A stretch of DNA of 6,920 bases from Nitrospirota bacterium (GTDB lineage: Bacteria > Nitrospirota > Thermodesulfovibrionia > Thermodesulfovibrionales > SM23-35). The notes beneath the pieces are model-generated. The model was not told the DNA's origin. It searched no databases and worked only from the letters and a program-made list of their open reading frames with translations. Below, piece by piece: positions 1 through 6,920 of the stretch. The position numbers and the translations under genes were made by a program. The stretch spans positions 1-6,920 of the forward strand of contig JAOUJR010000088.1 in the NCBI GenBank assembly GCA_029883145.1, given 5' to 3'. Within the stretch, counting starts at the first letter, position 1. Every line of letters begins with the position of its first letter.

Positions 1-1
1 T

Positions 2-1701
<1,700 letters not shown>

Positions 1702-1738
1702 CCGATATTATTCTATTATTATCTATAAATTCAAAATA

Positions 1739-1852
1739 TAACAGGCAGGGCATAGCATTTTCGCTCATTCTTGGTCTTTGACCTCTCTACGAGTCGTAGA
1801 CCGAGGTGGTCGGATCGACCAAAACCGCCCAAATACTATGCCCTGTCTGTTA
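1739..1852. repeat. 114-bp element with 22-bp terminal inverted repeats and internal hairpins
   Basis: Arms 1739-1760 and 1831-1852 pair over 22 positions with one G-T pair and one mismatch (arm core CAGGGCATAG). Inside are GGTC-TTT-GACC (1773-1783), TCTACGA-G-TCGTAGA (1786-1800, extendable to 1782-1806 with a CC bulge) and TGGTCG-GAT-CGACCA (1807-1821). The ends read TA-ACAG and CTGT-TA, so a TA target duplication of the Tc1/IS630 type is possible. The element fills most of the gap between the converging CDF and glnA1 genes. It could be a non-autonomous mobile element, a structured RNA or a convergent transcription barrier. There is no clean T-run at either end, so an ordinary terminator is not evident. 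Confidence 0.8.
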
Positions 1853-1878
1853 ATCGCATGGTTTTAAATAATCTGAAT

Positions 1879-3234
1879 TTAAAGAGTAGGCAGATACCGC
1901 TCTATCTCGTAAGGATGAATCCTTATTCGGTAATCATCCCATTCTACCTTTTTACTGGTTATAAATTGTTCGAAGATATGGTCACCGAGTGTCTCCCTCA
2001 GGAGTTCACTGTTTTCTGCATATTCTATAGCCCTGTTAAGGCTGCCGGGAAGAACATCTATATTATATTTCATCCTTTCCTCGTCAGACAGGTTATACAC
2101 ATCCATCTCAACTGGTTCGGGAAGCTTGTAACCTTTCTCGACGCCTTTGAGTCCTGCCTGAAGCATACAGGCAAAGGCAAGATAAGGATTACATGAGGGG
2201 TCTGGCGAGCGAAGTTCTATGCGTGTAGCCTTCTCCTTGCCCGGTTTATAAAGGGGAACCCTTACAAGGGTAGACCTATTCCTCCTTGCCCAGCAGATAT
2301 ACACAGGGGCTTCATATCCAGGGACAAGCCTCTTATAGGAGTTTACCCACTGGTTCATGACGAGAGTAATCTCTTTTATATGAGTAAGGAGGCCTGCAAT
2401 ATATTTCTTCCCTGTCTCTGAAAGAAAGTATTGATCCTTTGGGTCAAAGAAGGCATTCCGGTCACCCTTAAAGAGAGATTGATGGGTGTGCATACCACTA
2501 CCATTCTGCCCGAATATGGGTTTTGGCATAAAGGTAGCGTATACATTATATTGCTTGGCTACTTCCTTGACAATTATTCTATGAGTCATCACTATATCTG
2601 CCATCGTCAGTGCATCTTTGTATCTTAAATCAATTTCATGCTGGGAATGGGCTACCTCATGATGTGAATATTCAACCTCTATTCCCATGGTTTCAAGAGC
2701 AAGAATGGTGTCACGCCGAAGGTCTTCGGCAGCATCCATGGGATAATCAAAATAACCACCTTCATCAAGAGTCTCTGTATTTTTATCAGATTTAAAATAG
2801 AAATATTCAAGCTCGGGACCGAGATAAAAGGTAAAACCTTTCTTTTTTGCCTTCTCAAGATTCACCTTAAGAATATATCTTGGGTCTCCCTTATAAGGAG
2901 AACCATCCGGTTCATAGATATCGCAGAACATTCTTGCAACCGGTTTTTCCTTAGGCCTCCAGGGAAGAATTGCAAACGTGGTAGGATCAGGTCTTGCGAT
3001 CATATCGCTCTCATCAATCCTTGCAAAGCCCTTGATGGATGATCCATCAAAGCCCATACCCTCATTAAATGCAAATCTAAGTTCATCAATCGGTATAGCA
3101 AAACTCTTAAGCTGGCCATGAATATCAGCAAACCATAGCCTTACAAATCTCACATCGTGCTTCTCCACAAGCTTTATGACATCCTTTTTGTCTCTTGGCT
3201 TCTCCAAATTTTTTTTCGCTTTTAATTTAGGCAT
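1879..3234 (-). CDS. glnA: Glutamine synthetase, class I alpha type (copy 1)
   Basis: Makes glutamine from glutamate, ammonia and ATP; a cytoplasmic dodecamer in this family. The 451 residues comprise the N-terminal beta-grasp domain (about 15-115, DIHGQLKSF, FDGSSIKGF) and the catalytic domain (about 120-451). Metal ligands are visible as E141 and E143 (GPELEYF), E193 and E200 (HHEVAHSQHE), H249 (SGMHTHQS) and E340. Substrate residues include R302 and E308 (KRLVPGYEAP), R320 and R342. The length and lack of the beta-type insertion point to the alpha subtype. R72 in GFARIDESDM matches the Arg (R62) used for feedback control in Bacillus GS. A Tyr (Y380, DVYNLSDEER) sits at the adenylylation position of beta enzymes, but alpha enzymes also have it. 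The ATG follows AGGGGGG (3240-3246) at 5 nt. A near-identical copy lies at 5493-6821; this one has a 9-residue longer Lys-rich N terminus. Confidence 0.97.
   Translation of the reverse strand: MPKLKAKKNLEKPRDKKDVIKLVEKHDVRFVRLWFADIHGQLKSFAIPIDELRFAFNEGMGFDGSSIKGFARIDESDMIARPDPTTFAILPWRPKEKPVARMFCDIYEPDGSPYKGDPRYILKVNLEKAKKKGFTFYLGPELEYFYFKSDKNTETLDEGGYFDYPMDAAEDLRRDTILALETMGIEVEYSHHEVAHSQHEIDLRYKDALTMADIVMTHRIIVKEVAKQYNVYATFMPKPIFGQNGSGMHTHQSLFKGDRNAFFDPKDQYFLSETGKKYIAGLLTHIKEITLVMNQWVNSYKRLVPGYEAPVYICWARRNRSTLVRVPLYKPGKEKATRIELRSPDPSCNPYLAFACMLQAGLKGVEKGYKLPEPVEMDVYNLSDEERMKYNIDVLPGSLNRAIEYAENSELLRETLGDHIFEQFITSKKVEWDDYRIRIHPYEIERYLPTL
2696..2779. repeat. 84-bp block identical to glnA copy 2 (paired with 6310-6393)
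   Basis: This block is identical base for base to 6310-6393. Immediately beyond it the copies differ at only scattered positions for about 170 bp, including further runs of roughly 30 and 58 identical bases, whereas the gene ends look only about 80% identical by eye. The 28 codons covered have no synonymous change, which fits recent gene conversion. A second identical stretch of about 53 bp lies further downstream in both genes, around 2404-2456 and 6017-6071. Confidence 0.85.
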
Positions 3235-3271
3235 TTCAACCCCCCTGTTTTAATGTGTTAAATCTTTACGT

Positions 3272-3299
3272 TGTATATCTATAATATTACTTAATTCAA
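3272..3299 (-). promoter_or_regulatory. Candidate sigma-70 promoter of glnA copy 1
   Basis: On the - strand, TTGAAT (3294-3299) and TATACA (3272-3277) are separated by 16 bp, giving a predicted start near 3265 and a leader of about 30 nt to the ATG at 3234. The match is moderate in a very AT-rich spacer, so chance is a real alternative. No sigma-54 (GG-N10-GC) element was seen. Confidence 0.35.
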
Positions 3300-3301
3300 T
3301 A

Positions 3302-3316
3302 TGGTAGATTCTACCA
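3302..3316. promoter_or_regulatory. 15-bp perfect palindrome upstream of glnA copy 1, operator-like
   Basis: TGGTAGA-T-TCTACCA lies 5 bp past the stop codon of the amidotransferase gene and directly upstream of the proposed -35 box of glnA1. The arms are too short, and the - strand sequence after it (TATTGAATTA) has no T-run, so a terminator is unlikely. A dimeric regulator site is the simplest reading, but it is unproven. Confidence 0.4.
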
Positions 3317-3321
3317 CAATA

Positions 3322-4017
3322 CTACTTCCTTCTTAAAAATGCATTATAAAAATTTGTTGCCCTTCCTGTGTATTCTTCAAATATTTCCTCCGTTTCTCTC
3401 ATAATGAGGGGCATCTCTGGACTGTTCTTAAACCATTCAAGAAGCATATTTGTTGTTACCTCTATATGAAATTGAAATCCATATACATTATCCTTATATC
3501 TGAATGCCTGATGTGTGTAGAGCTCAGATTTTGCTAACGATACTGCACCGATCGGAAGGTCAAAGGTATCACCATGCCACTGGAATACCTTGAATTTTCT
3601 CCAGAAATCTCCCACCTGTGGATGAACTGCAAGTTTCCTCATGAGGGGGTCTTTTAACCCATCCCCTGTGAGTTCTATACTCCTCCATCCTGTTTCCTCT
3701 TCGTGCCCTTTATAAACTTCTGCACCGAGGCAATAAACAATCAACTGTGCACCAAGGCATATACCCAGGATCCGCATATTCCTGTTAATAGCTTCCCTGA
3801 TGATATGAGATCCAATCATAAGATGGGGATACTTATCCATCTCGTATACACCCATAGGACCACCCATAACCACAAGGGTATCAAATCTTTCTAACGGAGG
3901 CGGTATTTCTCCTCTACCGAGTTCCACAATACTGAAAGGCATAGCTTCCTTATTCAGGAAATCCTCTATTGTTCCTGGACCTTCTGTGATTGTATTCTTG
4001 AGTATCAACACAGACAA
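3322..4017 (-). CDS. Stand-alone class I glutamine amidotransferase domain protein (GMP-synthase-like, COG0518 type)
   Basis: A 231-residue single-domain cytoplasmic protein with the class I GATase triad: nucleophile C87 in GICLGAQL, and H184 and E186 in FQFHIEV. An oxyanion-side motif VVMGGPMGVYE (49-59) and the subgroup signature FQWHGDTFDLP (145-155) are also present. Such domains hydrolyse glutamine and hand ammonia to a partner, or act on gamma-glutamyl compounds. No synthetase domain is fused and no partner is visible here, so the substrate is unknown. The start is TTG at 4017, chosen because AAGGGGA (4027-4033, - strand) stands 9 nt upstream. The GTG two codons later is 15 nt away. The gene has its own candidate promoter and operator. 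Its location between two glutamine synthetase genes suggests a glutamine-linked role, which is an inference. Confidence 0.92.
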   Translation of the reverse strand: MSVLILKNTITEGPGTIEDFLNKEAMPFSIVELGRGEIPPPLERFDTLVVMGGPMGVYEMDKYPHLMIGSHIIREAINRNMRILGICLGAQLIVYCLGAEVYKGHEEETGWRSIELTGDGLKDPLMRKLAVHPQVGDFWRKFKVFQWHGDTFDLPIGAVSLAKSELYTHQAFRYKDNVYGFQFHIEVTTNMLLEWFKNSPEMPLIMRETEEIFEEYTGRATNFYNAFLRRK

Positions 4018-4026
4018 GCTGTTAAA

Positions 4027-4033
4027 TCCCCTT
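4027..4033 (-). promoter_or_regulatory. Shine-Dalgarno site deciding the TTG start of the amidotransferase
   Basis: AAGGGGA on the - strand with a 9-nt spacer to TTG 4017. It favours the TTG over the in-frame GTG at 4011. Confidence 0.65.
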
Positions 4034-4056
4034 CATACGGCATACGGTTACCGTAT
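4034..4056. promoter_or_regulatory. Operator-like repeat: two CATACGG units and an inverted partner
   Basis: CATACGG occurs twice head to tail (4034-4047). The second unit forms a perfect 15-bp palindrome with the following bases, ATACGGT-T-ACCGTAT (4042-4056). It covers the predicted transcription start of the amidotransferase gene, where a repressor would block initiation. The extra half-site could be a second contact. It is also a 7-bp repeat, like those in tgt, but of different sequence. Confidence 0.5.
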
Positions 4057-4057
4057 T

Positions 4058-4086
4058 ATAATACTTCACTATCACAGTTCTGTAAA
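4058..4086 (-). promoter_or_regulatory. Candidate sigma-70 promoter of the amidotransferase gene
   Basis: On the - strand, TTTACA (4081-4086) and TATTAT (4058-4063) have 17-bp spacing; each box matches consensus at 5 of 6 positions. The predicted start near 4051 leaves a leader of about 34 nt. The -35 box touches the truncated end of the sixA remnant. Confidence 0.55.
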
Positions 4087-4328
4087 GCTCTATTTGGACC
4101 GTTGAATTAGATATCCCTGCAGTCTGGGCAGAAAGGCTAAAGAACTACACAAATTCCGTCATGCTTGTAGGTCATCTCCCTCATCTCGGAAAACTTGCAT
4201 GCTTACTTCTCTGTGGTGATATTGAAAAAAACATTGTTACATTCAAGATGGACGGAATCGGTTGTCTTAAAAGAGATAATAAAGACTGGTCATTGCAGTG
4301 GAAGATACTCCCGAAGTTTAGTCCTTAA
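4086..4328 (+). pseudogene. sixA: 5'-truncated remnant of a SixA-type phosphohistidine phosphatase
   Basis: The frame from just after a TAA at 4083 to the TAA at 4326 reads 80 residues that match the C-terminal half of SixA histidine-phosphatase-fold proteins by eye. These include PAVWAERLK, VMLVGHLPHLGKLA with the second conserved His (GH), a GDIEKNIV segment, GIGCLKRDN and the ending WSLQWKILPKFSP. The N-terminal half with the catalytic RHG motif is absent, and no ATG precedes the conserved part. Its loss would remove phosphatase activity. Intact relatives are about 150-170 residues. The remnant converges on the K+ channel gene with a 15-bp gap and stops where the amidotransferase promoter begins. 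It accounts for most of the otherwise empty 4018-4343 gap. Apart from this and the promoter/operator region I see nothing else there. Confidence 0.75.
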
Positions 4329-4343
4329 CGATATGACTGCTAT

Positions 4344-5345
4344 CTATTTTTCAGCCATCGCCATATCTTCAAGCACTTTCAGTTTTGCTGTTTCACCAAT
4401 GGTTATTAACGTATCGCCGGCCCTTACCATACTACGAAATGTAGGATTGAATTTCATAGCACCAGTCGCTCTCTTGATGGCGACGATTATAACCCCTAAT
4501 TCTCTTCCAATGCCACACTCATCCAATGTGAGTCCTACAAGCTTGGAACCCTCCTGAATGGCTATTTCTTCCATCTGGAGATCGATATTACCACTCTTTG
4601 TGGCAAATTCAATAAAATCTACAACTGCAGGCTTTAGTAGGGTATGTGCTATTCTTAGTCCACCAATGTGATAGGGCGATACAACCCTATCAGCACCTGC
4701 CCTGAGCAGTTTTTGTTCAGAACCTTCCTCCCCTGCCCTCGCCACTATTAAAAGAGCCGGATTCATTCCCTTTGCACTCAAAACGACGTAAAGATTCTCA
4801 GCATCGTTAGGCAGAACTGATACCAAACCCCTCGCCTTTTCAATTCCCACCTTTTTCAATACTTCATCCTTTGTTGCATCTCCTTCAAAAATAAGAATAT
4901 CTTCTTCTTCCTTAAGTATGTCGGGGTTCCTTTCAATAGCAATAAATCTCATACCTCTACTTTTGAGTTCCTTGCATATTATTCTTCCCATCCTGCCGTA
5001 ACCACAGATAATGTAATGGTTATTCAATTCTTTGATCTTCTTTTCCAATCTCTTCCTCCCAAATACTTCTGCTAATTCGCCTTCAATAACAAGTTTTGCA
5101 CCTGTACTGAGTGCATATAATACAGTGCCTACCCCACCTATAATAAGAATAACCGTGAATATCTTTCCACTAAACGTTAAATCATGGACTTCTTTGTAAC
5201 CAACGGTAGTAAGCGTTATTACCGTCATATAAATGGAATCAAGGAAATTCCATTCTTCTATGGCCATATACCCTATACTGCCAAAAGCAATAACAAGTAT
5301 TATCAATATCATCGAGAGTATCAATCTTTTCCTGAGTTCTTCCAA
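4344..5345 (-). CDS. Two-TM potassium channel with RCK (TrkA-N/TrkA-C) domains
   Basis: An MthK-like K+ channel subunit of 333 residues, expected as an inner-membrane tetramer gated by cytoplasmic ligands. TM1 is at about 8-30, the pore helix at 34-45, the selectivity filter at 46-51 (TTVGYK) and TM2 at 60-85. An RCK/TrkA-N Rossmann domain (about 108-225) has the nucleotide motif GYGRMG (115-120) and an acidic residue (E138) at the end of the second strand. The TrkA-C domain is at about 250-325. The filter has Lys where the usual TVGYG has Gly; I recall similar TVGYR/K-EVH forms in relatives, so a natural variant is likelier than an error. TTG at 5345 is the only start codon between the upstream in-frame stop (5352-5354) and Met12, and AGGGAGA (5356-5362) lies 10 nt before it. 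The gene has its own strong promoter, so it need not be cotranscribed with glnA2. Confidence 0.94.
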   Translation of the reverse strand: MEELRKRLILSMILIILVIAFGSIGYMAIEEWNFLDSIYMTVITLTTVGYKEVHDLTFSGKIFTVILIIGGVGTVLYALSTGAKLVIEGELAEVFGRKRLEKKIKELNNHYIICGYGRMGRIICKELKSRGMRFIAIERNPDILKEEEDILIFEGDATKDEVLKKVGIEKARGLVSVLPNDAENLYVVLSAKGMNPALLIVARAGEEGSEQKLLRAGADRVVSPYHIGGLRIAHTLLKPAVVDFIEFATKSGNIDLQMEEIAIQEGSKLVGLTLDECGIGRELGVIIVAIKRATGAMKFNPTFRSMVRAGDTLITIGETAKLKVLEDMAMAEK

Positions 5346-5355
5346 TGAGCTTTAA

Positions 5356-5362
5356 TCTCCCT
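5356..5362 (-). promoter_or_regulatory. Shine-Dalgarno site for the TTG start of the K+ channel gene
   Basis: AGGGAGA on the - strand, 10 nt before TTG 5345. It supports this start over Met12, which would cut off part of TM1. Confidence 0.6.
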
Positions 5363-5391
5363 TTAAATAAAAGCCGTCGTAACTTCCATAT

Positions 5392-5419
5392 ATTATATAA
5401 GAAATTCAATAGTTTTCAA
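5392..5419 (-). promoter_or_regulatory. Sigma-70 promoter of the K+ channel gene
   Basis: On the - strand, TTGAAA (5414-5419) and a perfect TATAAT (5392-5397) are 16 bp apart. The predicted start is near 5385, with a leader of about 40 nt before TTG 5345. This is the best promoter match in the window. Confidence 0.65.
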
Positions 5420-5459
5420 ACTTATTCATGAACAAATATTGCAAAAAAGTGAGGAAAGT

Positions 5460-5490
5460 TTTAGCCCCTCCCAGTGAGGGAGGAGCTAAA
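5460..5490 (-). terminator. Hairpin just past glnA copy 2, probable terminator
   Basis: Arms 5460-5472 and 5478-5490 pair at 12 of 13 positions around an AGTGA loop, starting 2 bp after the glnA2 stop. The stem is GC-rich in the middle and closed by TTTAGC/GCTAAA. The - strand continues AAAACTTTCC, and a T6 run comes only about 14 nt later. It is therefore not a textbook intrinsic terminator; an RNA-stabilising 3' stem is the alternative. Confidence 0.55.
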
Positions 5491-5492
5491 TG

Positions 5493-6821
5493 TTAAAGAA
5501 CCGGCAGGTAGTGCTCTATTTCGTAAGGATAAATCCTTATCCGGTAGTCATCCCATTCTATTTTCTTGCTCGTTATAAATTGTTCAAAGATATGGTCACC
5601 AATGGTTTCCCTCAGAAGTTCGCTTTTTTCAGCATACTCAATGGCTTTTGTAAGACTTCCTGGGAGCTGGTCTATACCCATCTGAACCCTTTCTGCCTCT
5701 GAAAGGTGATAGACATCTATCTCTGTCGGCTCGGGAAGCTTGTAATTTTTCTCAATACCTTTTAGACCAGCCTTAAGCATACAGGCAAAGGCAAGATAAG
5801 GATTACATGCAGGATCAGGTGAACGGAGCTCTATGCGAGTTGCTTTTTCTTTGCCTGGTTTATAAAGAGGGACCCTTACAAGTGCTGACCTGTTCCGTCT
5901 TGCCCAGCAGATATATACAGGTGCCTCATACCCCGGAACGAGCCTCTTGTATGAATTCACCCACTGATTCAACACAAGGGTTATCTCCTTTACATGGGTG
6001 AGAATCCCTGCAATATACTTCTTCCCTGTCTCTGAAAGAAAGTATTGATCCTTTGGGTCAAAGAAGGCATTACGGTCACCCTTAAAAAGAGATTGATGGG
6101 TATGCATGCCACTTCCATTCTGTCCGAATATAGGCTTTGGCATAAATGTGGCATAGTAATTATATTGTTTGGCAACTTCTTTCACTGTTATTCTGTGTGT
6201 CATCACTATGTCGGCCATGGTCAAGGCATCTTCATATCTCAAATCTATTTCATGCTGGGAATGGGCAACCTCATGATGAGAATACTCCACTTTTATGCCC
6301 ATGGATTCCAGAGCAAGAATGGTGTCACGCCGAAGGTCTTCGGCAGCATCCATGGGATAATCAAAATAACCACCTTCATCAAGAGTCTCTGTAGTTTTAT
6401 CAGATTTAAAATAGAAATATTCAAGTTCAGGTCCGAGATAAAAGGTAAACCCTTTCTTTTTTGCCTTCTCAAGATTCACCTTAAGAATATATCTTGGGTC
6501 TCCCTTATATGGAGTACCATCCGGTTCATAGATATCGCAAAACATCCTTGCGACAGCTTTCTCCTTAGGTCTCCACGGGAGAAGAGCAAAAGTAGTGGGG
6601 TCTGGCCTTGCGATCATGTCACTTTCATCAATCCTTGCAAAGCCTTTAATTGACGACCCATCAAAGCCCATTCCCTCTTCAAAGGCATACTCAAGCTCCT
6701 CAACGGGAACAGCAAAACTCTTGAGCTGGCCGTGAATATCAGCAAACCATAGCCTGATAAACTTCACATCATGTTTCTTTATTAAATCCATAACGTCTTT
6801 CTTGTCTCTTAATTTCTCCAT
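5493..6821 (-). CDS. glnA: Glutamine synthetase, class I alpha type (copy 2)
   Basis: Paralogue of the copy at 1879-3234: about 47 differences in 438 aligned residues (about 89% identity by hand count), with no internal gaps. It catalyses the same ATP-dependent amidation of glutamate. With the start used here (442 residues), the metal ligands are E132, E134, E184, E191, H240 and E331, with R333 following E331 in RIELRSPDP. The flap Glu is in VPGYEAP, and the Tyr at the adenylylation position is Y371 (DVYHLSEAER). All catalytic residues are kept, so both copies should be active. Differences gather at the N terminus and in the last 90 residues, the region around the subunit and regulatory surface. 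The start is ATG 6821, with AGGAGG 8 nt upstream. A TTG two codons earlier is too close to that site. The gene is followed by a hairpin and then the K+ channel gene 147 bp away. Confidence 0.97.
   Translation of the reverse strand: MEKLRDKKDVMDLIKKHDVKFIRLWFADIHGQLKSFAVPVEELEYAFEEGMGFDGSSIKGFARIDESDMIARPDPTTFALLPWRPKEKAVARMFCDIYEPDGTPYKGDPRYILKVNLEKAKKKGFTFYLGPELEYFYFKSDKTTETLDEGGYFDYPMDAAEDLRRDTILALESMGIKVEYSHHEVAHSQHEIDLRYEDALTMADIVMTHRITVKEVAKQYNYYATFMPKPIFGQNGSGMHTHQSLFKGDRNAFFDPKDQYFLSETGKKYIAGILTHVKEITLVLNQWVNSYKRLVPGYEAPVYICWARRNRSALVRVPLYKPGKEKATRIELRSPDPACNPYLAFACMLKAGLKGIEKNYKLPEPTEIDVYHLSEAERVQMGIDQLPGSLTKAIEYAEKSELLRETIGDHIFEQFITSKKIEWDDYRIRIYPYEIEHYLPVL
6310..6393. repeat. 84-bp block identical to glnA copy 1 (paired with 2696-2779)
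   Basis: Perfect match to 2696-2779 in the same orientation. The two gene copies together form direct repeats of about 1.3 kb that enclose the K+ channel, sixA remnant and amidotransferase region. Confidence 0.85.
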
Positions 6822-6829
6822 TTTCAAAT

Positions 6830-6835
6830 CCTCCT
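6830..6835 (-). promoter_or_regulatory. Shine-Dalgarno AGGAGG fixing the glnA copy 2 start
   Basis: A perfect AGGAGG on the - strand has 8 nt to ATG 6821 but only 2 nt to the in-frame TTG at 6827, so the ATG is the start. Confidence 0.8.
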
Positions 6836-6854
6836 CTAAGGTTTTCTATTCATT

Positions 6855-6869
6855 GCTGAAAAATTCAGC
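6855..6869. promoter_or_regulatory. Small perfect hairpin in the glnA copy 2 leader
   Basis: GCTGAA-AAA-TTCAGC, 33 bp upstream of the ATG. It could be an operator or a leader stem. A TATAAA box lies further upstream at 6887-6892 (- strand), but no -35 box at a good distance was seen, so the promoter is left uncalled. The rest of 6870-6920 shows nothing clear. Confidence 0.3.
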
Positions 6870-6920
6870 TTTCTTCTCTTCTAAAATTTATACTGCTGCC
6901 TCTCCGCGCTCTCCGGTTCT

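Noticed and set aside
1739..1852. tRNA or tRNA-like cloverleaf
   Set aside because: The closing stem is 22 bp rather than 7, no T arm adjoins the acceptor position, and the D and anticodon arm spacing does not fit.
1771..2196. Open frame of 141 codons on the + strand
   Set aside because: It runs antisense to the 3' end of glnA copy 1 and into the inverted-repeat element; the translation resembles no family and the opposite strand is clearly coding.
4195..4557. Open frame of 120 codons on the + strand
   Set aside because: It is in a different frame from the SixA-like remnant and continues antisense to the K+ channel gene; it shows no recognisable motifs.
6045..6653. Open frame of 202 codons on the + strand
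   Set aside because: Antisense to glnA copy 2. A similar but shorter frame lies opposite copy 1, as expected from shared codon use in duplicated genes.
5493..6821. Beta-type, adenylylated glutamine synthetase
   Set aside because: The aligned Tyr exists, but length and sequence fit the alpha subtype, where this Tyr is also found without adenylylation; no adenylyltransferase gene is in view.
6822..6827. TTG start of glnA copy 2 at 6827
   Set aside because: Only 2 nt separate it from AGGAGG; the ATG at 6821 has the normal 8-nt spacing.
6822..6920. Sigma-54 promoter for glnA copy 2 (GGCAGCAGTATAAATTT on the - strand)
   Set aside because: GGCA is present but the TTGC half with the required GC dinucleotide is not.

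Overview
The window looks like chromosomal DNA from a moderately AT-rich bacterium. It has Shine-Dalgarno sites, sigma-70-like promoters, frequent TTG starts and alpha-type class I glutamine synthetases. A G/C-run palindrome whose reading frame gives [10 protein letters not shown] also occurs. From general recall I associate such repeats with uncultured Nitrospirota (Thermodesulfovibrionia) and deltaproteobacterial lineages. That placement is an inference, not something the sequence proves. No phage, CRISPR, rRNA or tRNA genes were recognised.

The left part (1-1701) reads on the + strand. The 3' three quarters of a tRNA-guanine transglycosylase gene (tgt) is followed, with a 19-bp overlap, by a CDF-family divalent metal efflux gene. 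The tgt gene carries an in-frame repeat insertion of about 34 codons (157-268): a heptanucleotide array, a 45-bp C6/G6 palindrome and a second, degenerate heptanucleotide array. The conserved catalytic and zinc residues downstream of it are intact.

Between the convergent CDF and glnA genes lies a 114-bp element (1739-1852). It has 22-bp terminal inverted repeats, TA at both ends and several internal hairpins, so it could be a MITE-like element, a structured RNA or a convergent-gene barrier.

The right part (1879-6821) carries four genes on the - strand. In transcription order these are a second glutamine synthetase copy (called glnA2 here), a two-TM K+ channel with an RCK/TrkA domain, a stand-alone class I glutamine amidotransferase, and glnA1. 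The two GS proteins are about 89% identical. Their DNA similarity is mosaic, with an 84-bp perfectly identical block, which suggests gene conversion between direct repeats. Promoters and Shine-Dalgarno sites can be proposed in front of several of these genes, so they are probably separate units rather than one tight operon. Between the channel and the amidotransferase, on the opposite strand, lies a 5'-truncated SixA-type phosphohistidine phosphatase remnant.

Functionally the right part centres on glutamine: two GS copies make it, and an amidotransferase-fold protein may use it. The channel handles K+, which together with glutamate balances osmotic and charge state. That physiological link is an inference.
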